NCBI RefSeq assembly: GCF_000732615.1
Contig: NZ_JPGL01000031.1
Coordinates: 1-64,000 of the forward strand
Source: Burkholderia paludis
GTDB taxonomy: Bacteria; Pseudomonadota; Gammaproteobacteria; Burkholderiales; Burkholderiaceae
Length of the DNA: 64,000 bases
Direction of reading: 5' to 3'
Below the pieces are notes generated by a model that ran no database searches, had not been told where the DNA came from, and worked only from the letters and a program-made list of their open reading frames with translations. Shown one piece after another: positions 1 to 7,984 of this stretch. The position numbers and the translations under genes were made by a program. Numbering within the stretch: position 1 is the first letter of the stretch; each line of letters opens with the position of its first letter.

Positions 1-106
1 GACCAAGCCGAGCAGCCGAGCAAGCCGACCAAGCCGACCAAGCCGACCAAGCCGACCAAGCCGACCAAGCCGACCAGCCGACCAGCCGACCAGCCGACCA
101 AGCCGC
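1..106. repeat. short tandem repeat, 9-bp and 8-bp units
   Basis: The window opens in a tandem array of the 9-bp unit CCGACCAAG (about six copies, roughly 26-79). It then switches to three copies of an 8-bp unit, CCGACCAG, before returning to the 9-bp form. Read on the + strand the 9-bp part gives Lys-Pro-Thr, Ala-Asp-Gln or Arg-Pro-Ser tripeptides depending on frame. One frame stays open from the window edge to a TGA at 108-110. The array could therefore be the 3' end of a gene lying to the left, or plain intergenic repeat; the window is cut too close to decide. Confidence 0.75.
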
Positions 107-174
107 GTGACGGAGCGCGGTGCGCCGCCATCGCGAGGCGCACGCGCTTTCCGCGCCTGCCGTCCGTCGGCCGT

Positions 175-2013
175 TCAGTGCACGGCCGCGGCCGGCGGTT
201 CGCCGCGATGGCGCAGCGCGGCGCGGCCCGCGTCGAGATCGACGACCGCGAGCCCGCCCGGCTGCTGTTTCGCGCGCCGCTTCGCGAGCGCCGCGACCGA
301 GGCGATCTCGTCGCTGCCGTAGCGCTTCGCGCCGTGCGCGCCGGCCGGCACGCCGACCGCGCCGATCGCCATCGTCACGAAACCGAAGAACGCCGGGTTG
401 CCGTGGCGGTCCTCGCCGTGCAGCCCGCCCGCCTGCCGGTCGGCCTGCGTGTAGAAGAGCCGCGCGCCGTCGTTGAAGCGCGCGATCGCGTCGGCGGCGC
501 GATCGCGCCAGTCGTCGCGCTGGAACAGCACGAGGAAATCGTCGCCGCCGACGTGTCCGAGGAAGTCGCGCTGCGGATCGCACACGCCGGCGAGCACCGT
601 CGCGGCGAATTTCAGCACCTCGTCGCCCTGCCAGTAGCCGTACTGGTCGTTGAACGGCTTGAACTGGTTCAGGTCGACGTAGCACGCATGAAAGCCGGCG
701 TCGCGCTGGAGCAGGCGGTCGATGTGCGCGCTGATCGGAATGTTGCCGGGCAGGAACGTCAGCGGATTCGCGTAGCGTGCGGCCTCGATGCGCATTTCGG
801 TCACCGCGCGCACGAGGCTCTCGCCAGTGCCGAGCCCGAGGTAGCGGCCGTGCTCCGTGATCACGAAGCCGTCCGCGAGATAGCGCTGATCGTGGCGCGC
901 GAGCAGCGCCGCAAGCTGCTCGAACGTCGTCGCGTTGTCGATCATCAGCGGCGCGTCGTTCGCGAACTGCAGGCACGGCTTCTTGCCGAACACCTCGCGG
1001 TGGTACGGAAGCGCGAAGCGGTCGATGAAGCCGCGGCGATTCACGAGTGCGACGGGCCGCCCGCGCTCGACGAGCGCGACCGCGTGCAGGTCGGGCATCC
1101 GGTTGAACAGGTCGAGCACGTCGTTGCTGGTCGCGTCGCGCGGCAGCGCCGGCGCGGGCACGAGCATCTTCGCGGCGATCGTGCCGGCCGGCCGCACGGT
1201 GCGGGTCGCGCCGGGGAACACCGCAATGTGCGGCGCGCGGATCGCGTCGCGCGCGGCCGGCGCGACGACCCGCGACGGCCGCGCGTCCGGCCGGCCGAGC
1301 AGGAAGCCCTGCACGCAGCAGATGCCCATGTCGCGCACGACGATCAGGTCGCATTCGTTCTCGATGCCTTCGGCGATCAGCTGCGCGCCGCTCGCCTGCG
1401 CGAAGTGCTGCATCGCCCTCACCGCCTCGAACTTGAGCGGATCGCGCGCGATGTCGTGGATGAAGAATCGGTCGATCTTCACGACGTCCGGATGCAGGCG
1501 CAGCCACAGGTTCATGCTCGCGTTCGCGGTGCCGTAGTCGTCGAGCGCGAACTGGATGCCGGCGTCGCGCAGCGACGCGACCGCCGGCCCGATGTGCGCG
1601 ATGTCCGTCGAGGCGTTCTGTTCGGTCAGCTCGATCACGATGCGTTCGGCGGCGACCTGCGCGCGTTCGAGCCGCAGGCGCGCGCGCTCGCGTTCGCGCG
1701 CGAGCGCCAGGATCGTGCCCGCGCTGAAGTTGAGGAACAGCTTGCCGTCGCAGCCGAGCGCCGCGAACGCGTCGAGGCAGGTGAGCGCGGCGGCCTGTTC
1801 GAGCGCAAGGGTCTCGCCTTCGCGCGCGGCCTGCGCGAACAGCGCGGCGGGCTGCTCGAGGTCGGTGCCGCGCGGGCCGCGGATCAGGCCCTCGTAACCG
1901 ACGACCGTCCCCGACGCGAGATTGACGATCGGCTGGAAAACGGCGGCGAGCGCGCGATCCGCGATCAGGCGTGTGGTGCTGGCGGCAGCGGGGTCGGGGT
2001 GGGGCGCGGACAT
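175..2013 (-). CDS. EAL-CBS-GGDEF cyclic-di-GMP signalling protein
   Basis: Cytoplasmic c-di-GMP enzyme of 612 aa with no membrane segment. An N-terminal EAL domain (about 20-250) keeps the phosphodiesterase set: E41-G-L43, N95, E128, D158-D159, K179, E215 and Q235. A CBS-pair-like region (about 285-410) follows, then a GGDEF domain (about 415-590) with GGDDF near 490. No RxxD inhibitory site is visible just before GGDDF. This order, EAL first and GGDEF last, is the reverse of the common hybrid. The likely activity is c-di-GMP hydrolysis, with the GGDEF part either active or regulatory. The CBS pair could bind an adenine nucleotide; that is family knowledge. It reads toward the left edge as a single gene. 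Confidence 0.9.
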   Translation of the reverse strand: MSAPHPDPAAASTTRLIADRALAAVFQPIVNLASGTVVGYEGLIRGPRGTDLEQPAALFAQAAREGETLALEQAAALTCLDAFAALGCDGKLFLNFSAGTILALARERERARLRLERAQVAAERIVIELTEQNASTDIAHIGPAVASLRDAGIQFALDDYGTANASMNLWLRLHPDVVKIDRFFIHDIARDPLKFEAVRAMQHFAQASGAQLIAEGIENECDLIVVRDMGICCVQGFLLGRPDARPSRVVAPAARDAIRAPHIAVFPGATRTVRPAGTIAAKMLVPAPALPRDATSNDVLDLFNRMPDLHAVALVERGRPVALVNRRGFIDRFALPYHREVFGKKPCLQFANDAPLMIDNATTFEQLAALLARHDQRYLADGFVITEHGRYLGLGTGESLVRAVTEMRIEAARYANPLTFLPGNIPISAHIDRLLQRDAGFHACYVDLNQFKPFNDQYGYWQGDEVLKFAATVLAGVCDPQRDFLGHVGGDDFLVLFQRDDWRDRAADAIARFNDGARLFYTQADRQAGGLHGEDRHGNPAFFGFVTMAIGAVGVPAGAHGAKRYGSDEIASVAALAKRRAKQQPGGLAVVDLDAGRAALRHRGEPPAAAVH

Positions 2014-2206
2014 GGGCGAGGGCAGCCGAATCGACGGGACGTCCGACTTAACGGCACCGCTCGCGGAGAATTGAATGAAGATTTTGTGACGCGATGCGCG
2101 ATGCTGGTGCGGCGCGCCGGACGCGTATCGGTGCGCCCCCGGGAGAGCCGGGGGCGGCAGGGAGGCGCCCGGCCGCGAACCGCCCGCCGCCGCGCCGGGC
2201 GGTCGG

Positions 2207-3235
2207 TCAGCGCTTGCCGGCGCTCAGCGCGCCGGGCGCCGATGCCGCGCCCTCGTCGCGCTCGCCGCTCGTGTCGCGTGCGCCCCAGCGCTGCGCGAGC
2301 GCCGCGCACGCCATCAGCTGGATCTGGTGGAACAGCATCAGCGGCAGCACGATGGCGCCGACCGCGTTCGCCGAAAAGATCACCTTCGCCATCGGCACGC
2401 CTGCCGCGAGGCTCTTCTTCGAGCCGCAGAAGATGATCGTGATCTGGTCGGGCCGGTTGAAGCCGAGCCGCTTGCTGACGAACGCGGTCAGCAGCAGCGC
2501 GATCGCGAGCAGCACGAGGTTGACGACGAGCAGGCCGCCGAGCGCGCGCGCCGGGATCTGGTGCCACAGGCCCTGGTTGACGGCCTCGCTGAACGCGACG
2601 TAGACGACCAGCAGGATCGAGCCCTGGTCGACGAAGCGCAGCACGCCGCGGTTGCGTTCGATCCAGCCGCCGATCACGGGCCGCAGCAACTGGCCGGCGA
2701 CGAACGGCACGAGCAGCTGCATCACGATGCTGCCGACGGTGCTCCACGGCGACGCGGCGGCCGACGATTGCGACGTGATCATCAGCCCGACGAGCGCCGG
2801 CGTGACGAAGATCCCGAGCAGGCTCGACGCGGATGCCGCGCACACGGCGGCGGGCACGTTGCCCTTCGCGATCGACGTGAACGCGATCGACGACTGGACC
2901 GTCGACGGCAGCGTGCACAGGAACAGCACGCCCGCATACAGCGCCGGCGTGACGAGCGGCTGCAGCACGGGTTTCAGCGCGAGGCCGAGCAACGGGAACA
3001 GCGCGAAGGTGCTGAGCAGCACGACCGCGTGCAGCCGCCAGTGGGTCGCGCCCGCGACGACCGCCTCGCGCGACAGCTTCGCGCCGTGCAGGAAAAACAG
3101 CAGGCCGACGGCGATGTTGGTCGCCCAGTTGAAGGCGTGGGCGGCCGGGCCGCGACACGGCAAGAGGCTCGCGAGCACGACGGTGCCGACGAGCGCGAGC
3201 GTGAAGTTGTCGGGGAGAAAACGGGGACGGGCCAT
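2207..3235 (-). CDS. bile acid:sodium symporter family transporter (YfeH-like)
   Basis: Integral membrane protein of 342 aa with about nine to ten hydrophobic segments. It belongs to the SBF-like subgroup of the bile acid:sodium symporter superfamily (YfeH type). Family marks are the early membrane-embedded LLFFLHGAKLS stretch (about 45-55), the polar TLPSTVQSS segment in mid-protein and the late FCGSKKSLAAGVPMAK stretch, which resembles a substrate or ion crossover site. The true substrate of this subgroup is not established. The gene stands alone, and its upstream region is shared with the divergent small secreted protein. A hydrophilic tail of about 35 residues after the last membrane segment is normal for the group. 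Confidence 0.85.
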   Translation of the reverse strand: MARPRFLPDNFTLALVGTVVLASLLPCRGPAAHAFNWATNIAVGLLFFLHGAKLSREAVVAGATHWRLHAVVLLSTFALFPLLGLALKPVLQPLVTPALYAGVLFLCTLPSTVQSSIAFTSIAKGNVPAAVCAASASSLLGIFVTPALVGLMITSQSSAAASPWSTVGSIVMQLLVPFVAGQLLRPVIGGWIERNRGVLRFVDQGSILLVVYVAFSEAVNQGLWHQIPARALGGLLVVNLVLLAIALLLTAFVSKRLGFNRPDQITIIFCGSKKSLAAGVPMAKVIFSANAVGAIVLPLMLFHQIQLMACAALAQRWGARDTSGERDEGAASAPGALSAGKR

Positions 3236-3564
3236 CGGGAACTCGATTCGGAAACGACGAGGGGGCGCGCATCGCGCGCGCGCAAGGCGTCATTGTCCCG
3301 GTTGACGATTCACTACACAAATTCATTGTGGGAATCGATTGATGAATCGTTTGCATGTGGCCGTGTGCGCCATGCCGGCCCGGCCCCCGCAAAACGGCAG
3401 AAGAATGTTCTGTCCCGGCCGCGTCCGGAAGTGAAAAAACCTAGCAGTAACATGGCGTTACACCGATGCCCGCGGCATAACACTTTTTGGCTCGACACGC
3501 TTTCGGCCCGCTCATAAATTACTGCTGAAAGCCTTGGGCCGGCCGAAAGGAGCCGGCGGCGGGC
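3236..3564. other. intergenic region between divergent genes
   Basis: This 329-bp gap separates two divergent genes and holds no credible ORF. It is less GC-rich than its flanks. Two small perfect dyads are visible: CGATT/AATCG with a 4-nt centre (3336-3349) and GTAAC/GTTAC with a 5-nt centre (3447-3461). A weak promoter for the + strand gene could be formed by TTGGCT near 3487 and CATAAA near 3513. An AAGGAG at 3547-3552 is the ribosome binding site of the next gene. Confidence 0.5.
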
Positions 3565-4065
3565 GTGGACAGGCACTGGACGATGACGGAACGCGTGAAA
3601 CGGAAGATCGGACGATGGGTGGCAGGTGTGCTCGGCACGCTGCTGATGCCGCTCGCGCTCGCACAGCCGCCGCACGACGGTCATGGGTTCGGCGGCCACG
3701 GCTTCGGCGGCGGCGCGCGCGCGTACGGCCAGCCGTCCGGCGGCTTGCCCGTCTGGCACCGCGTGCCTTCTTCCGGCGGTGCGCGCCCGCCCGGCATGAG
3801 CGGCGAGGGGTCCCGCTGGGGGCTGCGGCCGTCGCCGTCGTACGGCCGTTACGCCGCCGCGCCGAGCCCGTATCGCCCGATCAGTGCCGACGCGCGCCAG
3901 GTGCCGCACCCGCCGGGCGGCGGCAACGCGCCGTTGCGCGCCGGCTCGATCCGCGCCGACGTCGCGCGCTACAACGAGGAACGCGGCGGCCGTCCGATGC
4001 CGCCGCCCCGTTCGCAGGAAGAGCCTGCGCGCTCGCCGTTCTTCTCCCCGTTCTACCGAAACTGA
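3565..4065 (+). CDS. small secreted Gly/Pro/Arg-rich protein, function unknown
   Basis: I do not recognise a function. The 166-aa product has a basic N-terminus and a hydrophobic stretch (about 16-33) ending in ALA-Q, which fits a Sec signal peptide. After it comes a low-complexity mature part rich in Gly, Pro, Ser and Arg, with a His/Gly/Phe-rich segment (HGFGGHGFGGG) just after the cleavage site. The start is taken as GTG at 3565, 12 nt after AAGGAG; an ATG at 3583 would also keep the signal peptide. The composition suggests an unstructured periplasmic or surface protein. The His/Gly cluster might bind metal, but nothing proves it. Confidence 0.7.
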   Translation: MDRHWTMTERVKRKIGRWVAGVLGTLLMPLALAQPPHDGHGFGGHGFGGGARAYGQPSGGLPVWHRVPSSGGARPPGMSGEGSRWGLRPSPSYGRYAAAPSPYRPISADARQVPHPPGGGNAPLRAGSIRADVARYNEERGGRPMPPPRSQEEPARSPFFSPFYRN

Positions 4066-4410
4066 GCGCCCGCGCGCGCGTCCCTCCGCCGGCTGATGCG
4101 AATTCGCCACAGTCGCGTACAGATTTCCGCTGATTTTCCCGCCGCATTGCGCTATCTTTCGCGCCCGGCTGGCGCGTGCCGCGCCGCCGGGCCGCCGCGT
4201 GACCGCGCTCGCGCCGGGCTGCCGCCAGGCACCCGGCCACGTATCCATTCCGCGAAGTTAATGCCGCCGCTATACCCGCAATAAGTGTGCGCAATTTTGA
4301 CCGGACGAATGATCCGTAAAGATGGCTGCGCCCCATACGACGCAAGCACTCGGCTCCAAAAAACAACGCTCGCGCCACTTATCGACAACTCGACAAAATC
4401 TGGAGATCCA
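4066..4410. other. intergenic leader of the porin gene
   Basis: A gap of 345 bp holds no credible gene. A good -35-like hexamer TTGACC lies at 4297-4302, but no matching -10 at 16-18 nt is convincing. The ribosome binding site GGAG is at 4402-4405, five bases before the porin ATG. A long porin leader of this kind would be a natural target for a small RNA. No terminator for the upstream gene is visible. Confidence 0.4.
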
Positions 4411-5487
4411 ATGAATGCATTCGCTCGCCGTGCATCGCGCACGTCCGTCAAGCTGATCGCCGCGGCCGCCTGCGTGGCCGCCACCGCGCCCGTCCATGCC
4501 CAGTCGAGCGTGTCGCTCTACGGTCAGGTCGACGAATGGGTCGGTGCAACCAAGTTCCCGGGCGGCGATCGCGCGTGGAACGTGGGCGGCGGCGGGATGT
4601 CGACGTCGTACTGGGGCATGCACGGCGCCGAGGATCTCGGCAACGGCTACAAGGCGATCTTCACGCTGGAAAGCTTCTTCCGCGCGCAGAACGGCCAGTA
4701 CGGCCGTTTCCAGGGCGACACGTTCTTCGCGCGCAACGCGTACGTCGGGATCGATTCGCCGTACGGCACGGTGACGGCCGGGCGCCTGACGACGCACCTG
4801 TTCCTGTCGACGATCCTGTTCAACCCGTTCTACGATTCGTACACCTTCTCGCCGATGGTGTATCACGTGTTCCTCGGCCTCGGCACGTACCCGACCTACC
4901 CGAGCGATCAGGGCGCGGTCGGCGATTCGGGCTGGAACAACGCGGTGTCGTACACGTCGCCGTCGTTCGGTGGCCTGAATTTCGGCGCGATGTACGCGCT
5001 CGGCAACCAGGCCGGCGACAATGGCTCGAAGAAGTGGAGTGCGCAGTTCAACTACGCGAACGGCCCGTTCGCGGCGACCGCGGTCTATCAGTACGTGAAC
5101 TTCAACAACGGCCCGAGCGACCTGAGCGCGCTGGTGGCCGGCATGAAGAGCCAGGGCATCGCGCAAGTCGGCGCGACCTACGACCTGAAGTACGTGAAGC
5201 TGTTCGGCCAGTACATGTATACGAAGAATGACCAGGTCGCGGGCAGCTGGCACGTGAACACCGCGCAGGGCGGCGTGTCGGTGCCGCTCGGCGTGGGCAG
5301 CGCGATGGCGTCGTACGCGTATTCGCGCGATGCGGGCGGCCTCGACCAGACGCGCCAGACCTGGGCGGTGGGCTACGACTATCCGCTGTCGAAGCGCACC
5401 GACGTCTACGCCGCGTACATGAACGATCACATCAGCAGCCTGTCGACCGGCAACACGTTCGGCGCCGGCATCCGCGCGAAGTTCTGA
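4411..5487 (+). CDS. outer membrane porin, Gram-negative (OmpC/Porin_4 type)
   Basis: General diffusion porin of 358 aa, expected as a 16-stranded trimeric barrel in the outer membrane. The start ATG follows GGAG by five bases and opens a classic signal peptide (1-27) ending VHA-Q. The mature protein begins QSSVSLYGQVDEWVG, the first beta strand of the beta-proteobacterial porin family. It ends with the C-terminal Phe needed for BAM-mediated assembly (GAGIRAKF). Alternating aromatic strands run throughout. It is a single-gene unit closed by a strong terminator. Upstream in-frame codons back to 4285 lack a ribosome binding site and would bury the signal peptide, so they were not used. Confidence 0.95.
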   Translation: MNAFARRASRTSVKLIAAAACVAATAPVHAQSSVSLYGQVDEWVGATKFPGGDRAWNVGGGGMSTSYWGMHGAEDLGNGYKAIFTLESFFRAQNGQYGRFQGDTFFARNAYVGIDSPYGTVTAGRLTTHLFLSTILFNPFYDSYTFSPMVYHVFLGLGTYPTYPSDQGAVGDSGWNNAVSYTSPSFGGLNFGAMYALGNQAGDNGSKKWSAQFNYANGPFAATAVYQYVNFNNGPSDLSALVAGMKSQGIAQVGATYDLKYVKLFGQYMYTKNDQVAGSWHVNTAQGGVSVPLGVGSAMASYAYSRDAGGLDQTRQTWAVGYDYPLSKRTDVYAAYMNDHISSLSTGNTFGAGIRAKF

Positions 5488-5550
5488 CGCGCGCGACCGC
5501 TGCGCGGGGCGCGCGCGAAAATCGCGTCCAGACTGCATGTTTTCCCGCCA

Positions 5551-5585
5551 AAAACGGCGCCGTTGACCACGGCGCCGTTTTGCCT
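5551..5585 (+). terminator. rho-independent terminator of the porin gene
   Basis: Perfect 11-bp stem AAAACGGCGCC (5551-5561) pairs with GGCGCCGTTTT (5571-5581) across a 9-nt loop. It lies 64 bp after the porin stop codon and ends in a short T run. Confidence 0.8.
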
Positions 5586-5623
5586 TTCTTGACCTTTCTG
5601 TTTCCTCGCCTTTGTTACCCTAT

Positions 5624-5656
5624 CTCGTAATTGGACCATTCCCCCGTCATTACGAG
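5624..5656. promoter_or_regulatory. inverted repeat upstream of LysR gene, likely autoregulatory operator
   Basis: CTCGTAAT (5624-5631) and ATTACGAG (5649-5656) form a perfect 8-bp inverted repeat with a 17-nt centre, ending eight bases before the ATG of the LysR gene. A TTGACC hexamer at 5589-5594 may be the -35 of the same promoter. Position and shape fit self-control by the adjacent regulator; this is an inference. Confidence 0.5.
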
Positions 5657-5664
5657 CTAGTTCG

Positions 5665-6627
5665 ATGGATACCCTCGTCAGCATGAATGTGTTTCGCTAC
5701 GTCGTCGAAGTGGGCAGCTTCGTCGGCGCGGCCGAACGCATGCAGATGTCGGCTGCGATGGCGAGCAAGCACGTGATGCATCTCGAGCAACAGCTCGGTG
5801 CGCGACTGCTGCATCGCACGACCCGACGCGTCGCGCCTACCGAGGCCGGACGCGAATACTACGAGCGTCTCGTGCAGGCGCTGTCTGAACTCGACGAAGC
5901 CGGGCAGGCTGTCGGCGCCGCGAGCGTGGTGCCGCAAGGCAGGCTGCGCGTGACGTCGCTATCCGCGTTCGGGCTACGGCACGTGATGCAGGCCGTCACC
6001 GATTACGCGGGCCGGTTCCCGGACGTGACCGTCGACATGACGCTGTCCGATCGCGTGGTCGACCTGATCGAGGAAGGCTACGACGTCGCGGTGCGTGCCG
6101 CGCCGAACGGACTGAAATCGTCGTCGCTGGTCGCGCGGCAGATCGCGACCGCGCACATCCTGCTGGTCGCGTCGCCCGAGTATCTCGAGAAGCACGGCAC
6201 GCCCGATACGATTGCGGACCTCGCGCACCACAACTACCTGCGGCGCGATTCGAATTCGACGATGCTCGACTCGCTGGTGATCGATGCGGCCGCCGCGTCG
6301 CGCGTGAGCCTGAACGGCAACCTGATCGTGAATCATCTCGAAGGGCTGCGTGCGGCCGTGCTCTCGGGCGCGGGCATCGCGCTGCTCGGCACCGAGGTGG
6401 TCGGCGACGACATCGAGTCCGGCCGCCTCGTGCCGGTGCTGCTCGATTCGGTGCCGCCGCACGAGGCACCGATCTATGCGGTGTATGCAAGCCGTCGTCA
6501 CGTGTCCGCGAAGGTGCGGTCGTTCGTCGATTTCCTGGCCGCGCGTTTCGAGGGGCAGTCGCTGTGCCCGTCGATCGAATCGCGCCTGCGCGTGCTGCCG
6601 ATCACGCGGATGAAGCGCGTGGTCTGA
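5665..6627 (+). CDS. LysR-family transcriptional regulator
   Basis: LysR-type DNA-binding regulator of 320 aa. The N-terminal winged helix-turn-helix (about 5-62) contains FVGAAERMQMSAAMASKHV and LHRTTRRVAPTEAG. A periplasmic-binding-protein-like effector domain follows (about 90-300), with SDRVVDLIEEGYDVAVRA as the usual hinge segment. Its type (CrgA/DmlR-like subgroup) often controls a neighbouring metabolic gene. Here the upstream neighbour is a porin with its own terminator and the downstream gene converges, so no target can be assigned. The inverted repeat at 5624-5656 suggests autoregulation. Confidence 0.92.
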   Translation: MDTLVSMNVFRYVVEVGSFVGAAERMQMSAAMASKHVMHLEQQLGARLLHRTTRRVAPTEAGREYYERLVQALSELDEAGQAVGAASVVPQGRLRVTSLSAFGLRHVMQAVTDYAGRFPDVTVDMTLSDRVVDLIEEGYDVAVRAAPNGLKSSSLVARQIATAHILLVASPEYLEKHGTPDTIADLAHHNYLRRDSNSTMLDSLVIDAAAASRVSLNGNLIVNHLEGLRAAVLSGAGIALLGTEVVGDDIESGRLVPVLLDSVPPHEAPIYAVYASRRHVSAKVRSFVDFLAARFEGQSLCPSIESRLRVLPITRMKRVV

Positions 6628-6656
6628 GCCGTTGGCCGCGCTGCGGCAGGGCAATG

Positions 6657-6692
6657 AAAAAGCGCGAACCGCTGCGGTTCGCGCTTTTTTTT
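6657..6692. terminator. bidirectional rho-independent terminator
   Basis: A 15-bp perfect stem, AAAAAGCGCGAACCG (6657-6671) with CGGTTCGCGCTTTTT (6675-6689), has A residues on its left arm and eight T residues on its right. It can therefore end transcripts of both the LysR gene (+) and the nitronate monooxygenase gene (-), which converge here. Confidence 0.88.
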
Positions 6693-6745
6693 GCTTGGGG
6701 CCGGCGCGTGCGCGCCGATGGCGGCCGCGACGGCCGCCGTCTCCG

Positions 6746-7705
6746 TCAGCGCGGGATGCCGAGCCGCGCCTTCGCGTCGTCGTACTCGCGCTTCAGCCGC
6801 TCGACCAGCGCGCCGACGCTCGGCAGGTCGTCCATCAGGCCGACGCCCTGGCCCGCGCCCCAGATGTCCTTCCACGCCTTCGTCTTGTCGCCGCCGAAGT
6901 TCATCTTCGTCTTGTCCGATTCCGGCAGCGCGTCCGGATCGAGGCCGGCCTTCTCGATGCTCTCGCGGATGTAGTTGCCGTGCACGCCCGTGAACAGGTT
7001 CGTGTAGATGATGTCCGACGATTTCGCGTTCAGGATCGCGTGCTTGTAGTCGTCGATCGCGTGCGCTTCCTGCGTCGCGATGAAGCGCGTGCCCATGTAG
7101 GCGAAATCGGCGCCCATCGCCTGCGCGGCGAGGATCGAGCCGCCGTTCGCGATCGAGCCGGACAGCACGATCGGGCCGTCGAAGATCTGGCGGACTTCGC
7201 CGACCAGCGCGAACGGCGACGTCGTGCCCGCGTGGCCGCCCGCGCCGGCCGCGACGAGGATCAGCCCATCGACGCCGGCTTCGAGTGCCTTCTGCGCGTG
7301 GCGCAGGTTGATCACGTCGTGCAGCACGATGCCGCCGTAGCTGTGCACCGCGTCGACGATCTCGCGCGCCGGCGCGCGCAGGCTCGTGATGAAGATCGGC
7401 ACCTTGTGCTCGACGCACACGCGCACGTCGTGCTCGAGCCGCGCATTCGACTGGTGGACGATCTGGTTGACCGCGATCGGGCCGATCGTCGCATCGGGGT
7501 GTTTCGCCCGGTGGTCGGCCAGCTCCGCCTGGATCTGCGTGAGCCACTCGTCGAGCAGCTCGGCCGGGCGCGCGTTGAGCGCGGGGAACGAACCGACGAT
7601 GCCCGCCTTGCATTGTGCGAGCACGAGTTCGGGGTAGCTGACGATGAACATCGGCGACGCGATGACGGGCAGCGTCAGGTTCTGCAGGACAGCGGGCAAT
7701 GCCAT
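6746..7705 (-). CDS. nitronate monooxygenase / 2-nitropropane dioxygenase family
   Basis: FMN-dependent TIM-barrel flavoprotein of 319 aa, expected to oxidise alkyl nitronates (or the toxin propionate 3-nitronate) to carbonyl compounds plus nitrite. Family marks are the N-terminal PVIASPMFIVS strand, VAAGAGGHAG (phosphate-binding, about 150-160), PIVLSGSIANGGS and the GTRFIATQEA stretch (about 205-214). The start ATG follows GGAG. It is divergent from a haloacetate-dehalogenase-like gene, and the 279-bp gap between them holds a strong palindrome. Both products would act on small, toxic, carbon-nitro or carbon-halogen compounds, so joint control is plausible but unproven. Confidence 0.9.
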   Translation of the reverse strand: MALPAVLQNLTLPVIASPMFIVSYPELVLAQCKAGIVGSFPALNARPAELLDEWLTQIQAELADHRAKHPDATIGPIAVNQIVHQSNARLEHDVRVCVEHKVPIFITSLRAPAREIVDAVHSYGGIVLHDVINLRHAQKALEAGVDGLILVAAGAGGHAGTTSPFALVGEVRQIFDGPIVLSGSIANGGSILAAQAMGADFAYMGTRFIATQEAHAIDDYKHAILNAKSSDIIYTNLFTGVHGNYIRESIEKAGLDPDALPESDKTKMNFGGDKTKAWKDIWGAGQGVGLMDDLPSVGALVERLKREYDDAKARLGIPR

Positions 7706-7775
7706 GTGATGTCTCCAGTCTCCAGGGGCGGCCGGCAGCCGCGCGCTCGCGCCGATGCCGACAGCCTGCTATGCG

Positions 7776-7833
7776 TACGAACGGTGATTCGAGTGTAGTC
7801 GCGAAACGCGGCCGTTCATATTAATACGAACGG
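7776..7833. promoter_or_regulatory. palindromic operator plus half-site between divergent genes
   Basis: A near-perfect 22-bp palindrome occupies 7812-7833: CCGTTC, then TATTAATA at the core, then GAACGG, with a single mismatched pair. A second copy of its right half (TACGAACGG) is at 7776-7784. The AT core inside a very GC-rich gap is typical of an operator for a TetR- or MarR-like dimer. No such regulator gene is adjacent. Confidence 0.6.
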
Positions 7834-7984
7834 TCGTGCGATTCTACGCGAGCTTAACAAAATGCGCGGTGGGGCGGCAATCGAGTGAGTGTTCTCTTTC
7901 TACGGTTTCCGGGTGTTGTCGCGCTGTGGAGATGCGCGGGCGCTCCTAAAATAAACGCCATAACAAACCAACGAGAAACAAACC

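Noticed and set aside
178..2436. A 752-codon plus-strand frame opposite the EAL-CBS-GGDEF gene
   Set aside because: Low-complexity Arg/Ala/Val composition and no ribosome binding site; antisense shadow.
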